The notes beneath the pieces are model-generated. The model saw only the letters and a program-made list of their open reading frames with translations. It was not told the DNA's origin and did not search any database. This document shows, one piece after another, positions 9,543 to 19,816 of a stretch of 64,000 nucleotides of DNA (the stretch's first letter is position 1; every line of letters starts with the position of its first letter). Source of the stretch: Dolomitihabitans soli (GTDB lineage Bacteria > Actinomycetota > Actinomycetes > Streptosporangiales > Streptosporangiaceae). The position numbers and the translations under genes were made by a program. The DNA is taken from contig NZ_JAKNTW010000001.1 of assembly GCF_022213955.1 (NCBI RefSeq), positions 806,001-870,000 of the forward strand. Direction: 5' to 3'.

Positions 9543-9548
9543 TAGTTT
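9543..9548 (+). promoter_or_regulatory. Possible -10 box of a leaderless transcript
   Basis: TAGTTT ends 6 bases before the GTG start at 9555, the spacing expected when transcription begins at the start codon. No RBS is present. Confidence 0.45.
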
Positions 9549-9554
9549 CTCCCT

Positions 9555-11249
9555 GTGTCGATCGAATGGGTGAATCGAGCCATCGACGATCTGCGTGCCT
9601 GGGGGCGCGCGCACGGCGTCGCCGTAGATGTCGACGAGATCCGGCTGCTCTGCGACTACGCCAGCGACTATCTGGAGGTGGGGAAGCTCGGCGACTTCAC
9701 CCCGGCGACCTTCGAGGAGCTGCTGCTCTCCATCTACCCGCGCAAGGTCATCGCTCCGCCGGAGAGCGCACGGGAGACCCTGGCGGCGGCTCGCCTCCTG
9801 GTCGACTTCCTGCAGTCCGCCGGGCAGGTGGGCGGCAACCTCGCGGTGCGGATGCGCGCCACGCTCGACCGGATCGAGCCGGAGATGCCCGCCGCCCTGG
9901 CCGACACCTCCCGGTTCGGGATGGCCAAGAGCATCTTCAGCGCCATCGGTCCCGAGTCGCTGGAGCACCCGGAGCCGGTGGCGATCCCCGCGGGTGAGGC
10001 GGCCCGCGAGGATGATCCCGGCCAGGAGTTCTGCGACTGCCCGGGATGTTCGCCGCTGCCCGCCGTACGGCTCGCGTCCCGCGCGCACCTCGCCGCCGCG
10101 GCGCGCGGCGTTCCCCTGCTCGGCGACCTGCACCGCCTGGTCGACTGGATGGTCGCCGCCGGGCGCACCCCGACGGTCAAGGGCGCGATGCGGGTCAGGG
10201 ACGTCGCGGAAGCCGCCCGCGAGCTGGAGATCGACGAGCCCCCGCTGCTGTGGGACCTCGCCGTCTACACCGGAGTGGCCGAGGCGCAGGGCGCCGTGCT
10301 GACCCTCGACGACGACTACGGCCCGCTCGCCTCCCGCGACGACGACGACACGCTCGAACTGTGGGCCGCCGCGCTGGAGTTCCTGGTGGAGAAGGAGACC
10401 GCGGGCCGGGTGACCGGCACGCGTGCCCTCGACGAGGAGCTCTACGACCTGTGCGACATGCTCTACCGGGTGCAGGTGCCCGTGTCGGAGCAGGTCCTGG
10501 CCGAGTACCTCGGCGAGATCGACCTCGGCGACGACGACCCGATCGACCTGGACCGCGCGCTGGCTCGGCTGGCCCGCTGCGGGCTGGTGGAGCGGAGCAG
10601 GAGCGACCTGGTGTCGCTGACCCCGCTGGCGGTCTGGGGCATGCGGGAGCACTACACCGGTCTCGGCGTCGAGGCGCCCGAGGCGGCGGACCTGGCCGAG
10701 GCGGGCGCTCAGGAGCTGATCGAAGGGCTGCTCTCCGGGGTGCCCGCCGAGCTGGCCGAGGAGGACATCGCGCGCTGGCTGCAGCGCAGGGGCGCGGCCG
10801 AGGCGGCCGGTGAGCTGCTCGCCGCCGCGGCGGGCGGCGCGCCGGCCGTGGCGAGGGGCATCGCGGTCACGATCGTCGACAGGCTCGGCGCGGAGGCGGA
10901 GCCCGCCGTACGGGCCCATCTCGGCGACGCCGAGCTGCGGCCGCACGCGATCCACTGGCTCTCCTCGCGTGGCCTGGTGGCGCCGGTGCTCACCCAGCAG
11001 GAGATGCTGTGGGTGAGCGTGGACATGCTCGCGCTCGCCATGCCCGCCGCGGAGGACGACCTGGAGATCTTCGCGGAGAACATGGCCGCCTCCGGCCCGC
11101 CCGCCCATCTGATCGAGGAGATGTGGCGGGTCGATCACCCGGACGTCGTGGCGGTCCTGGAGCTGCTCGGACGCTCGCTGTCCGACCGGCAGGTCGCCAA
11201 GGCCGCGCGCAAGGCCGCCTTCAAGGCGAGGTCCCGATCGATCCGATGA
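9555..11249 (+). CDS. Uncharacterised actinobacterial protein with CDCPGC motif (paralogue 1)
   Basis: 564-residue protein I cannot assign to a named function. It has a Cys cluster CDCPGC near residue 160, a possible metal site, a middle part with winged-helix-like segments (LLWDLAVYTGVAEAQG; LARCGLVERSRSDLVSLTPLAVWGMREHY), and an Ala/Glu-rich C-terminal half that looks like HEAT-type helical repeats. It ends HPDVVAVLELLG then VAKAARKAAFKARSR. The next gene repeats this design (Cys cluster, WGMR/WAVR segment, same ending), so the two arose by duplication. No signal peptide or membrane segment. Probably leaderless, since a -10-like box sits 6 bases before the start. Confidence 0.8.
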   Translation: MSIEWVNRAIDDLRAWGRAHGVAVDVDEIRLLCDYASDYLEVGKLGDFTPATFEELLLSIYPRKVIAPPESARETLAAARLLVDFLQSAGQVGGNLAVRMRATLDRIEPEMPAALADTSRFGMAKSIFSAIGPESLEHPEPVAIPAGEAAREDDPGQEFCDCPGCSPLPAVRLASRAHLAAAARGVPLLGDLHRLVDWMVAAGRTPTVKGAMRVRDVAEAARELEIDEPPLLWDLAVYTGVAEAQGAVLTLDDDYGPLASRDDDDTLELWAAALEFLVEKETAGRVTGTRALDEELYDLCDMLYRVQVPVSEQVLAEYLGEIDLGDDDPIDLDRALARLARCGLVERSRSDLVSLTPLAVWGMREHYTGLGVEAPEAADLAEAGAQELIEGLLSGVPAELAEEDIARWLQRRGAAEAAGELLAAAAGGAPAVARGIAVTIVDRLGAEAEPAVRAHLGDAELRPHAIHWLSSRGLVAPVLTQQEMLWVSVDMLALAMPAAEDDLEIFAENMAASGPPAHLIEEMWRVDHPDVVAVLELLGRSLSDRQVAKAARKAAFKARSRSIR

Positions 11250-11276
11250 CGTACGCAGCTGTGACTGCCGTGCAGT

Positions 11277-11282
11277 AAGTTT
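11277..11282 (+). promoter_or_regulatory. Possible -10 box of a leaderless transcript
   Basis: TAAGTT ends 5 bases before the GTG at 11288; there is no RBS. The sequence AGTAAG also occurs just upstream of the paralogue start at 9555. Confidence 0.4.
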
Positions 11283-11287
11283 CCTGA

Positions 11288-12724
11288 GTGGCAAACAGCG
11301 GGAACAAGGGAAACGTCTTCGATCTCGGCGAGTTGCGCCAACTCGTGGATGACCTGGGGGAGGTGCCTCCCGAGGCGCGGACCGCGCTCCTTTCGGAGAT
11401 CGCGGCCGACGCGGAGGGCTGCGACTGCCCCGACTGCGGCGCGGAGGTGCTGAGTTTCCCTCCGGTCGTGCTGACGGGCGACGCGGAGCTGGCCGCGGCG
11501 GTGCTCTCGGTGCCGCTGGTCACCGACGCGCGCAGGCTCGCCGAATGGACGGGCACCCGGCAGGTCACCGCCGAGCGTCTGCTGCCGATCGAGGCGGCCA
11601 GGGCGGCCGTCACCGAGCTGGGGCTCCCGGTCGAGGCCGCGGACCTGTCCGCCGCGACCGGCGCGGAAGAGCTGACCAGGCTGCACCTGCTCTGGGTCGT
11701 CGCGGTCAACACCGGGCTGCTGCAGATCATCGGCGGCACCGCCTCGCCCGGCCCGCTGGGCCGCTCCGAGCGACTCACCCACCGGGCCATGCTGGAGTTC
11801 TGGGACGGCGTGGTGATGGACGTCCTCGACCGCGCCGACGAAGGGCTGACCGGCTCGTCGGTCGTCGACGACCACCTGGCCGAAATGCTCGCGACCATGT
11901 ACTCCGTGAGCGAGGGCCTCGCCGGGGCCACGTTGGTCAAAGGCATTCTGCAGTCGCACGAGGTGGCCTGCGAGGCGAGCCCGCACGAGATCCGCCGCCT
12001 CACCGTCACGCTTCCCGGGGAGCTGGCCGGCGCGCTGGACCTGCTGGCCTACTGCGGACTCATCGAGGGAGCCGGCGAGGGCATGCCGCGGTTGAGCCCC
12101 CTGGGGCTGTGGGCCGTGCGCCAGGACCTGCTGCGGGAGGGCCACGACGCGCCCACCCTGGAGGAGGTGTCCGTCTTCGCCGACCTCGACGCCCGCGCGC
12201 TGGTCGAGTCGATGCTGGCGGGCGAGGCCGCGCCCAGCGCCGTCGCCGTCTGGCTGGAGCGCCGCGCCCCCGCGGACGCCGCGCGGGAGCTGATCGAGGT
12301 GGCCGCCGCCGGCACCCCGGCCCAGCGCGGCACCGCGGGGACCATCCTGGAGGAGCTGGGGCCGGAGGCGGAGGCGCCCGTCCGCGAGGCGCTCGGCGAC
12401 CCGACCATGTGGCGGTACGCCGCCTCCTGGCTGCACATCCGCGACCTCGAGGCGCCCGCGCTCAGCTCCGCGGACAGCACCTGGGTGGCGGTCGACACCC
12501 TCGCCTCCCTGCTCCACCTGGACGGCGGCCCCGAGGAGCCGGCCGGGTTCGACGCGTTCTCCCCCGGTGAGGAGCTGGAGCGGCTGGTGGAGGAGATGCC
12601 GGCCGCCGACCACCCCGACGCCATCGCCGTGCTCGACCTGCTCGCCGCCCACCATCCCGAGGAGTCCGTCGCCAAGGCGGCCCGCAAGTCGGCCATGCGC
12701 GCCAGGTCGGGCGCCATCGCCTGA
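11288..12724 (+). CDS. Uncharacterised actinobacterial protein with CDCPDC motif (paralogue 2)
   Basis: 478-residue protein, paralogous to the gene just upstream (38-base gap). Shared features are the Cys cluster (CDCPDC near residue 46), the segment LDLLAYCGLIEGAGEGMPRL followed by LGLWAVRQDLL, helical-repeat-like sequence, and the terminal HPDAIAVLDLLAAHHPEESV then AKAARKSAMRARS. It lacks the first ~100 residues of paralogue 1. Function unknown; the Cys cluster suggests a bound metal or redox pair (inference). It lies directly upstream of def/fmt/rsmB on the same strand but is separated from them by a -10-like TAGACT at 12748-12753. Confidence 0.8.
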   Translation: MANSGNKGNVFDLGELRQLVDDLGEVPPEARTALLSEIAADAEGCDCPDCGAEVLSFPPVVLTGDAELAAAVLSVPLVTDARRLAEWTGTRQVTAERLLPIEAARAAVTELGLPVEAADLSAATGAEELTRLHLLWVVAVNTGLLQIIGGTASPGPLGRSERLTHRAMLEFWDGVVMDVLDRADEGLTGSSVVDDHLAEMLATMYSVSEGLAGATLVKGILQSHEVACEASPHEIRRLTVTLPGELAGALDLLAYCGLIEGAGEGMPRLSPLGLWAVRQDLLREGHDAPTLEEVSVFADLDARALVESMLAGEAAPSAVAVWLERRAPADAARELIEVAAAGTPAQRGTAGTILEELGPEAEAPVREALGDPTMWRYAASWLHIRDLEAPALSSADSTWVAVDTLASLLHLDGGPEEPAGFDAFSPGEELERLVEEMPAADHPDAIAVLDLLAAHHPEESVAKAARKSAMRARSGAIA

Positions 12725-12786
12725 CCGGCCGTGATCCGCCGAGGCCGTAGACTTGGGAACATCCTCGAGTGAAACGGAGTGGCCCG

Positions 12787-13335
12787 TTGGCGATTCAGCC
12801 GATCCGCCTGTTCGGCGACCCGGTGCTGCGCACCCCCGCGGCCCCGGTGGTGGACTTCGACAAGGAGCTGCGCAGGCTCGTCAAGGACCTCACCGACACG
12901 ATGATGGACGCGCCGGGAGCGGGCCTGGCCGCTCCGCAGATCGGTGTCGGGTTGCGGGTCTTCACCTACTACGTCGACGAGCAGGTAGGTCACCTGATCA
13001 ACCCCGACCTCGACCTGTCCGGTGAGACGGACGAGGAGGGCGAGGAGGGCTGCCTGTCCTTCCCCGGGCTCTCCTTCCCGACGCCCCGGGCGATCCGCGC
13101 GGTGGCCAAGGGCTTCGACATGCACGGCGAGCCGGTCACCCTGGAGGGCACGGACCTGATGGCCCGCTGCTTCCAGCACGAGACCGACCACCTCGACGGG
13201 GTGCTGTTCATCGACAGGATGGACGCCGCCTACCGGAAGCAGGCGATGAAGGCGATCCGCGAGGCCGAGTGGGCCGGCGCGTCCGCCCCCGTGGTCAAGC
13301 TCTCGCCGCACGCCACGCAAGGGAAGGCTCTGTAG
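12787..13335 (+). CDS. def: Peptide deformylase
   Basis: Removes the N-formyl group from nascent proteins, a metal-dependent reaction at the ribosome. All three motifs are present: [10 protein letters not shown] (GxGxAAxQ), EGCLSFPG with the metal-binding Cys, and HETDHLDG with the two His ligands and catalytic Glu. From TTG 12787 it is 182 residues and begins [20 protein letters not shown] is preferred because CGGAG lies 7 bases upstream; an in-frame GTG at 12769 would add six residues. fmt begins 5 bases after the stop, so the formylation and deformylation genes are translated together. Confidence 0.97.
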   Translation: MAIQPIRLFGDPVLRTPAAPVVDFDKELRRLVKDLTDTMMDAPGAGLAAPQIGVGLRVFTYYVDEQVGHLINPDLDLSGETDEEGEEGCLSFPGLSFPTPRAIRAVAKGFDMHGEPVTLEGTDLMARCFQHETDHLDGVLFIDRMDAAYRKQAMKAIREAEWAGASAPVVKLSPHATQGKAL

Positions 13336-13340
13336 GAACA

Positions 13341-14270
13341 GTGCGCCTGGTCTTCGCCGGAACTCCGGAAACCGCGATCCCGTCGCTGCGTGCCGTGCTC
13401 GGCTCGCCGCGTCACGAGGTCGCCGCCGTCGTCACCCGCCCCGACGCGCAGTCGGGCCGCGGGCGCAGGCTCCATCCCAGCCCGGTCGCCGAGGTGGCGG
13501 AGGAGGCGGGGGTCGAGGTGCTGCGCCCCGCCAAGGCGGGCGATCCCGGATTCCTCGACCGGCTCAGGGAACTCGCCCCCGACTGCTGCCCCGTGGTGGC
13601 GTACGGCGCGCTGCTGCCTCAGGCGGCTCTCGACATCCCCCGCTCCGGCTGGGTCAACCTGCACTTCTCGCTCCTGCCCGCCTGGCGTGGCGCGGCTCCC
13701 GTGCAGCACGCCGTGCTCAACGGCGACAAGGTCACGGGTGCGTCCACCTTCGAGATCGTCAAGGAGCTCGACGCCGGCCCGGTGTTCGGGGTGGTGACCG
13801 AGGAGGTCCGCCTCGACGACACCAGCGGCGGGCTGCTCGGCCGGCTGGCGATCTCGGGTGCCGAGCTGCTGCTGGCCACGCTCGACGGCATCGAGGACGG
13901 CACGCTGGCCGCCCGCCCGCAGCCGGGCGACGGCGTCAGCCTGGCCCCCAAGATCAGCGTGGACGACGCACGCGTCGACTGGTCGGCGCCCGCCTTCCGG
14001 GTCGACCGGCTCGTGCGCGCCTGCACGCCCGCGCCCGGCGCGTGGAGCGAGTTCCGCGGCCAGCGGGTGAAGCTCGGCCCGCTGCGGCCGACGCCCGACG
14101 CCTCCGGGCTGGGGCCCGGCGAGATCCTCGTGGTGAAGAACCGCGTCCTGGTGGGCACCGCGAGCCACCCCGTGGAGCTCGGCGACGTGCAGCCGCAGGG
14201 CAAGCGCCTGATGAGCGCCGGCGAATGGGCCAGGGGGGTACGGCCGGCGGACGACGACCTGTTCAAGTGA
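13341..14270 (+). CDS. fmt: Methionyl-tRNA formyltransferase
   Basis: Formylates initiator Met-tRNA with 10-formyl-tetrahydrofolate. 309 residues from GTG 13341, which has AGGA just upstream and gives the canonical N-terminus [16 protein letters not shown]. The catalytic/folate region [20 protein letters not shown] and the C-terminal oligonucleotide-binding part ([10 protein letters not shown]) are present. It sits 5 bases after def and is followed by rsmB after 70 bases, a translation-related gene order common in bacteria. Confidence 0.97.
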   Translation: MRLVFAGTPETAIPSLRAVLGSPRHEVAAVVTRPDAQSGRGRRLHPSPVAEVAEEAGVEVLRPAKAGDPGFLDRLRELAPDCCPVVAYGALLPQAALDIPRSGWVNLHFSLLPAWRGAAPVQHAVLNGDKVTGASTFEIVKELDAGPVFGVVTEEVRLDDTSGGLLGRLAISGAELLLATLDGIEDGTLAARPQPGDGVSLAPKISVDDARVDWSAPAFRVDRLVRACTPAPGAWSEFRGQRVKLGPLRPTPDASGLGPGEILVVKNRVLVGTASHPVELGDVQPQGKRLMSAGEWARGVRPADDDLFK

Positions 14271-14340
14271 GCGATGGCAGCGGCAGGCCGGCGGAGAGCG
14301 CCGGCGGAGCGCGAGCCGTCGGCGGAGTGAGAGCTGAGGA

Positions 14341-15744
14341 ATGACGCAACGTGGGGGCCAACGCGGTGGCGGCGGGGACGCCGGCCGTGCACGAGCCCGC
14401 AAGCCGGTCCGTGACGAGGCCAGGAACACCGCCTACGACGTCCTGCGGGCCGTGGACGAGCGGGACGCCTACGCCAACCTGATGATGCCCAAGCTGATCC
14501 GTGACCGGCGGCTCAGCGGGCGTGACGCGGCGCTGGCCACCGAGCTGGCCTACGGGACCCTGCGCGGCCTGGGGTCCTACGACGAGATCATCGCCGCGTG
14601 CAGCGACCGGCCGCCCGAGGACCTGGACGCGCCGCTGCTCGACGCGATCAGGATCGGCGTCCACCAGTTGCTCAAGACCAGGGTGCCGCCGCACGCCGCG
14701 GTCGGCACCACCGTCGACCTGGTACGGCTCCGCGTCGGCACCGGGCCCTCCCGCTACGCCAACGCGGTGCTGCGCAAGGTCGCGACCCGGTCGCTGGCCG
14801 ACTGGCTGCCGATCGTCTCGCCCGACCCCGACGACGACCTCGTCGGCAACCTCGCGGTCACGCACAGCCACCCGAGGTGGATCGTCACCGCGCTCCGCGA
14901 CGCCGTCGGCGGTGACGCGCAGGAGACCGCGGCGTTGCTCGACGCCGACAACGAGCGGCCACGCGTCACGCTGGTCGCCCGTCCGGGACGCAGCACCGTG
15001 GAGGAGCTCGCCGAGTCGGGCGCGGCCCCCGCCGCCTACTCGCCCTACGCCGCCTACCTGCCGGAGGGCGATCCGGCCTCGGTGCCGGCGGTCGCCGAGG
15101 GGCGCGCCGCGGTGCAGGACGAGGCCAGCCAGCTGGTGGCCCTGGCGCTCACCCGGGTCCCGCTGGACGGCGGAGACTCCAGCTGGCTGGACATGTGCGC
15201 CGGTCCGGGCGGCAAAGCGGGCCTGCTCGACGCGCTCGCCGTACAAGGTGGGGGGCATCTGCTCGCCGCCGACCTGCAGTATCACCGGGCCCGCCTGGTG
15301 TGGCGGACGACCCGTGACGCGTCGGTGATCGTTGCGGACGGGCTCGCGCCCGCGTGGCGGGAGGGCGCGTTCGACCGCGTCATGCTCGACGCGCCGTGCA
15401 CCGGGCTCGGCGCGCTCCGGCGGCGCCCCGAGGCCCGCTGGCGTCGCGACCCGGCCGCCGTGCCCGAACTGGCCGCGTTGCAGGGCCGGCTTCTCGACTC
15501 GGCCCTCGACGCCGTACGGCCGGGCGGCGTCGTCGCCTACGTGACCTGCTCGCCGCACCTGGCGGAGACCCAGGTGGTCGTGGGCGACGCGATCGGGCGG
15601 CGGGACGATGTCGAGGTCCTGGACGCGCGGGAGTTCCTGCCCGAGGTGGACGAGCTGGGACCAGGGCCGCACGCCCAGTTCTGGCCGCACCGGCATGGCA
15701 CGGACGCGATGTTCCTGGCCCTGCTCAGACGCCGTTCCGGGTAA
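14341..15744 (+). CDS. rsmB: 16S rRNA (cytosine-C5)-methyltransferase RsmB (Sun/NusB family)
   Basis: 467 residues. The N-terminal half is a NusB-like RNA-binding domain (RNTAYDVLRAVDERDAYANL; LATELAYGTLRGL). The C-terminal half is the SAM-dependent m5C methyltransferase: SAM loop DMCAGPGGKAG, DAPCTGLGALRRRPE with one catalytic Cys, and VTCSPH with the second. It uses SAM to methylate 16S rRNA. The first ~20 residues are a basic Gly/Arg extension. GAGGA lies unusually close to the ATG, so a slightly later start is possible. It lies in line with def and fmt. Confidence 0.95.
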   Translation: MTQRGGQRGGGGDAGRARARKPVRDEARNTAYDVLRAVDERDAYANLMMPKLIRDRRLSGRDAALATELAYGTLRGLGSYDEIIAACSDRPPEDLDAPLLDAIRIGVHQLLKTRVPPHAAVGTTVDLVRLRVGTGPSRYANAVLRKVATRSLADWLPIVSPDPDDDLVGNLAVTHSHPRWIVTALRDAVGGDAQETAALLDADNERPRVTLVARPGRSTVEELAESGAAPAAYSPYAAYLPEGDPASVPAVAEGRAAVQDEASQLVALALTRVPLDGGDSSWLDMCAGPGGKAGLLDALAVQGGGHLLAADLQYHRARLVWRTTRDASVIVADGLAPAWREGAFDRVMLDAPCTGLGALRRRPEARWRRDPAAVPELAALQGRLLDSALDAVRPGGVVAYVTCSPHLAETQVVVGDAIGRRDDVEVLDAREFLPEVDELGPGPHAQFWPHRHGTDAMFLALLRRRSG

Positions 15745-15961
15745 AGCAGGCCGGGGCGGCGGCCGCGCGGGAGGCAGCCGGCCCGGCAGGCGCGCCGACC
15801 GCCGCGGATCCCGGCCGGGTTGTCGCGGGCCGTGCGAGCGTGGCACGACCAGTCCTGTCCCGTAGGCCGTGACGACCTCCCGCGTCCTGTCGCGCAGGGC
15901 GAGCCCACTCCATGATCGCCGGTAGCGTGGCAGGACGGGATCACGCCGGAAGGGGGTGGAC

Positions 15962-16939
15962 GTGGACTTCCTCGACGAATTGCACCGTGCCGAGATCGGC
16001 CCGATCGTCGCGCTGCAGGGCCTGCCCGGGTGGCTGGAGCCGGTCATGTGGCTGGTGTCACTGGTCGGGACCGACGCGATGGTCCTGGTGCTGCTGTCGG
16101 CGGTCTACTGGTGCCTGAGTCCGAGGCTCGGCCTCCGTATCGGCCTGGCGGTTATGTTCTCCGCCACCGTGAACGCGGTCGCCAAGCTGATCTTCCACGA
16201 GCCGCGCCCGCCCTGGATCGACGCGCGGGTGCAGGTGCTGTTCGGCGAGGGATCCTTCGGCCTGCCGTCCGGTCACGCCCAGACCGTGGTCGTGGTCGCC
16301 GGCGTCGTGGCGATGGCGTTCCCCCGGCGGGCGGTGCGCTGGGCCGCCCTGGCCGTCGTGGCGGTCGTGTCGCTGTCCCGGGTCTACCTCGGCGCGCACT
16401 TCATCTCCGACGTGGTCGCCGGCTGGCTGCTCGGCCTGGCCGTCCTGGCTCTGTACGTGGCCGCCGCCGGGCCGGTCGCCACCTGGTGGCGCGGGCGGTC
16501 ACCGGCCGCCCAGGTGCTGCTGTCGGCGGGGGTCGCCGGCACGTTGCTCGGCGCCGGTCTGCTCGCGGCGCTCGTCCACGAGGGGTGGTCGGAGCCGGCG
16601 GCCTGGCTCGCGGGCGGCGCGCGCGATCCGGCGAGCCTGGACCGGCTGTGCGCCATGAGCGGGGCCCTGTTCGGCGCCCTGGTGGGCACCTCGGCCGTCG
16701 ACCGGCTGGGCTGGTTCGCCGCGGCCGGACCGCCCTGGGCGCGGGTGCTGCGCTGGACGCTCGGGATGGGGGTCGCGGGCGCGCTCTGGCTCGTGGGGAG
16801 AGTACTCGGCGACTCGATCGCCGCCGATCTCCTGCGGTACGCCGTGGTGGGCGTCTGGGTGACCGCCGGCGCGCCACTGGTCTTCGTCCGGCTCGGCCTC
16901 GCCGGGGTCCCGCCCGCACCGGTACGACGCCCCGGCTGA
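15962..16939 (+). CDS. PAP2-family membrane phosphatase
   Basis: Integral membrane phosphatase of the type 2 phosphatidic acid phosphatase superfamily, 325 residues. The three active-site blocks are visible: KLIFHEPRP (KxxxxxxRP), LPSGHAQ (PSGH) and SRVYLGAHFISD (SRxxxxxHxxxD). Several hydrophobic segments surround them, with three or more extra helices in the C-terminal half. Likely substrates are lipid or polyprenyl phosphates. Start GTG 15962 is preferred to GTG 15956 because GGGGG then sits at a normal RBS distance. A leftward-reading neighbour is absent, and a short gap separates it from rpe. Confidence 0.9.
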   Translation: MDFLDELHRAEIGPIVALQGLPGWLEPVMWLVSLVGTDAMVLVLLSAVYWCLSPRLGLRIGLAVMFSATVNAVAKLIFHEPRPPWIDARVQVLFGEGSFGLPSGHAQTVVVVAGVVAMAFPRRAVRWAALAVVAVVSLSRVYLGAHFISDVVAGWLLGLAVLALYVAAAGPVATWWRGRSPAAQVLLSAGVAGTLLGAGLLAALVHEGWSEPAAWLAGGARDPASLDRLCAMSGALFGALVGTSAVDRLGWFAAAGPPWARVLRWTLGMGVAGALWLVGRVLGDSIAADLLRYAVVGVWVTAGAPLVFVRLGLAGVPPAPVRRPG

Positions 16940-16996
16940 CCTGCGGGCCCGCGCGGTGGCGCCAGGCTGTGGACAGGGCGGGTGGGAGGTGGGCAA

Positions 16997-17002
16997 TAGA
17001 CT
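16997..17002 (+). promoter_or_regulatory. Possible -10 box of rpe
   Basis: TAGACT ends 9 bases before the ATG at 17012, predicting a transcript with almost no leader. The same hexamer is found upstream of metK and def. Confidence 0.45.
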
Positions 17003-17011
17003 TCTCCCATC

Positions 17012-17677
17012 ATGGCCGTACAGATCTCGCCCAGCATCCTGTCCGCCGACTTCGCCCGGCTCGCCGATGAGGCGGCTGCCGTGCCGAACGCCGACTGGCT
17101 GCACGTGGATGTCATGGACAACCACTTCGTGCCCAACCTGACCATCGGCCTGCCGGTCGTCGAGGCCCTGCTCAAGGCCACCTCGATACCCATCGACTGC
17201 CATCTGATGATCGAGGATCCCGACCGTTTCGCCCCGGCGTTCGCCGAGGCCGGCGCGGGCAGCGTGACGGTGCACGCCGAGGCCGCCAAGGCCCCGGTGC
17301 GCACGTTGCGCCAGATCCGCTCGGCCGGGGCCCGTTCCGGCTTCGCCCTGAACCCGGCCACCCCCGTCGAGCCGTACGAGGACCTGCTCGGCGAGATCGA
17401 CATGCTCCTGCTGATGACGGTCGAGCCGGGCTTCGGGGGACAGCCGTTCCTCGACGTGGTGCTGCCGAAGGTGCGCCGGGCCCGAGCGCTGATCGCCCGG
17501 CACGGCGGCCAGGTGTGGCTGCAGGTCGACGGCGGGGTCTCCGCGACGACCATCGAGCGCTGCGCCGAGGCCGGGGCCGACGTGTTCGTCGCGGGCAGCG
17601 CCGTCTATGGGGCCGATGACCCGGCGCGTGCCGTAGAGGATCTGCGCGGGCTCGCGGAGCGGGCGGCGCGACCCTGA
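17012..17677 (+). CDS. rpe: Ribulose-phosphate 3-epimerase
   Basis: Interconverts ribulose-5-phosphate and xylulose-5-phosphate in the pentose phosphate pathway. 221 residues, TIM barrel. Key pieces: [28 protein letters not shown] with the metal and catalytic Asp, [10 protein letters not shown] with the His ligand, [18 protein letters not shown] with the second Asp, and AGSAVYG for phosphate binding. Length and start (ATG after a -10-like box, probably leaderless) are typical. It faces the oligopeptide transporter operon across a bidirectional terminator. Ribulose-5-phosphate is also the substrate of ribBA later in the window. Confidence 0.97.
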   Translation: MAVQISPSILSADFARLADEAAAVPNADWLHVDVMDNHFVPNLTIGLPVVEALLKATSIPIDCHLMIEDPDRFAPAFAEAGAGSVTVHAEAAKAPVRTLRQIRSAGARSGFALNPATPVEPYEDLLGEIDMLLLMTVEPGFGGQPFLDVVLPKVRRARALIARHGGQVWLQVDGGVSATTIERCAEAGADVFVAGSAVYGADDPARAVEDLRGLAERAARP

Positions 17678-17714
17678 GCTGCCGGCCACCGCAGCGGTCC
17701 GGCCGCGATTCCGG

Positions 17715-17754
17715 ACCCGGTGCCTGGCTCGGTCGCGGTGCGCCGGCACCGGGT
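17715..17754. terminator. Bidirectional terminator between rpe and the opp operon
   Basis: ACCCGGTGCC (17715-17724) and GGCACCGGGT (17745-17754) are a perfect 10-bp inverted repeat with a 20-base loop, between two convergent genes. Confidence 0.75.
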
Positions 17755-17757
17755 GGG

Positions 17758-18782
<1,025 letters not shown>

Positions 18783-18786
<4 letters not shown>

Positions 18787-19805
18787 AGGCGTTCCTTGAT
18801 CTGGTCGGCGAAGATCTCGCGCTTGTGCGCCGGGGTGAGGTAGCAGGCGTCACCGTGCCCGCGGTGCGGGGAGAGCTCGGGGCGGTCGCCCACGCACAGG
18901 TCGGGCCCGGCCTGCGCCTGGTAGTCGCAGCGAGGGTGGAACGGGCAGCCCGGTGGCACGTGGATCAGGCTGGGCGGGGTGCCGCGGACGGGTACGAGCG
19001 GGACGTCGACGGACGAGCGAAGGCGCGGCATCGACGACAGCAGCCCCCAGGTGTACGGGTGGCGGGGGGTGCCGAGCACCTCGCGGACCGTGCCGCGCTC
19101 GACCGCCCTGCCCGCGTACATCACCAGCACCTCCTGGGCGGCGTTCGCCACCACGCCGAGGTCGTGGGTGATCAGGATGATGGCGGTCCCGGTCTGTTCC
19201 TGCAGTTCCTTGAGCAGGTCGAGGATCTGCGCCTGCACGGTCACGTCCAGCGCCGTCGTCGGCTCGTCGGCGATGAGCAGGTCGGGGTCGCAGACCAGGG
19301 CCATCGCGATCATGACGCGCTGCCGCATCCCGCCGGAGAACTGGTGCGGGTAGTCGTCGACGCGGGAGACGGGGTGCGGGATGCCGACCCGGCGCAGCAT
19401 CTCCACCGCCCGCCCGCGGGCCTCGCCGCGGCTCGCGCCGGTGTGCCTGCGGTAGGTCTCACTGATCTGGCGGCCCACCGAGTGGTACGGCGAGAGCGAG
19501 GTGAGCGGATCCTGGAAGATCATCGCCACCTTGTTCCCGCGCAGGCGCTCCAGCTCGCGGCGCGGCGCCGTGGTCAGCTCCCGGCCGTCGAGGACGATCT
19601 CTCCGCTGATCTTCGTGTAGGCGGGATCGTGCAGCCCGAGCACGGCGAGGTTCGTCACCGACTTGCCCGATCCGGACTCGCCGACGATGCCGAGGGTGGT
19701 GCCCTTCTCGACGTCGAAACTGAGCCCGTCCACCGCGTGCACGACGCCGTCCTCGGTGTCGAAGTCGACGGTCAGGTCGCGGACCGACAGGAACGGGATG
19801 GTCAA
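18783..19805 (-). CDS. oppD: Oligopeptide ABC transporter ATP-binding protein (OppD type)
   Basis: Second ATPase subunit, 340 residues from TTG at 19805, which has GGAG 8 bases upstream and gives the N-terminus [14 protein letters not shown]. Walker [27 protein letters not shown], signature [15 protein letters not shown], Walker [23 protein letters not shown]. The Cys cluster [18 protein letters not shown] near the C-terminus marks the Opp/Dpp family. The frame stays open far upstream into the permease gene, but that part is antisense-like nonsense. It starts 12 bases after the oppB stop and overlaps oppF by four bases. Confidence 0.92.
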
Positions 19806-19816
19806 CGGATACGCTC

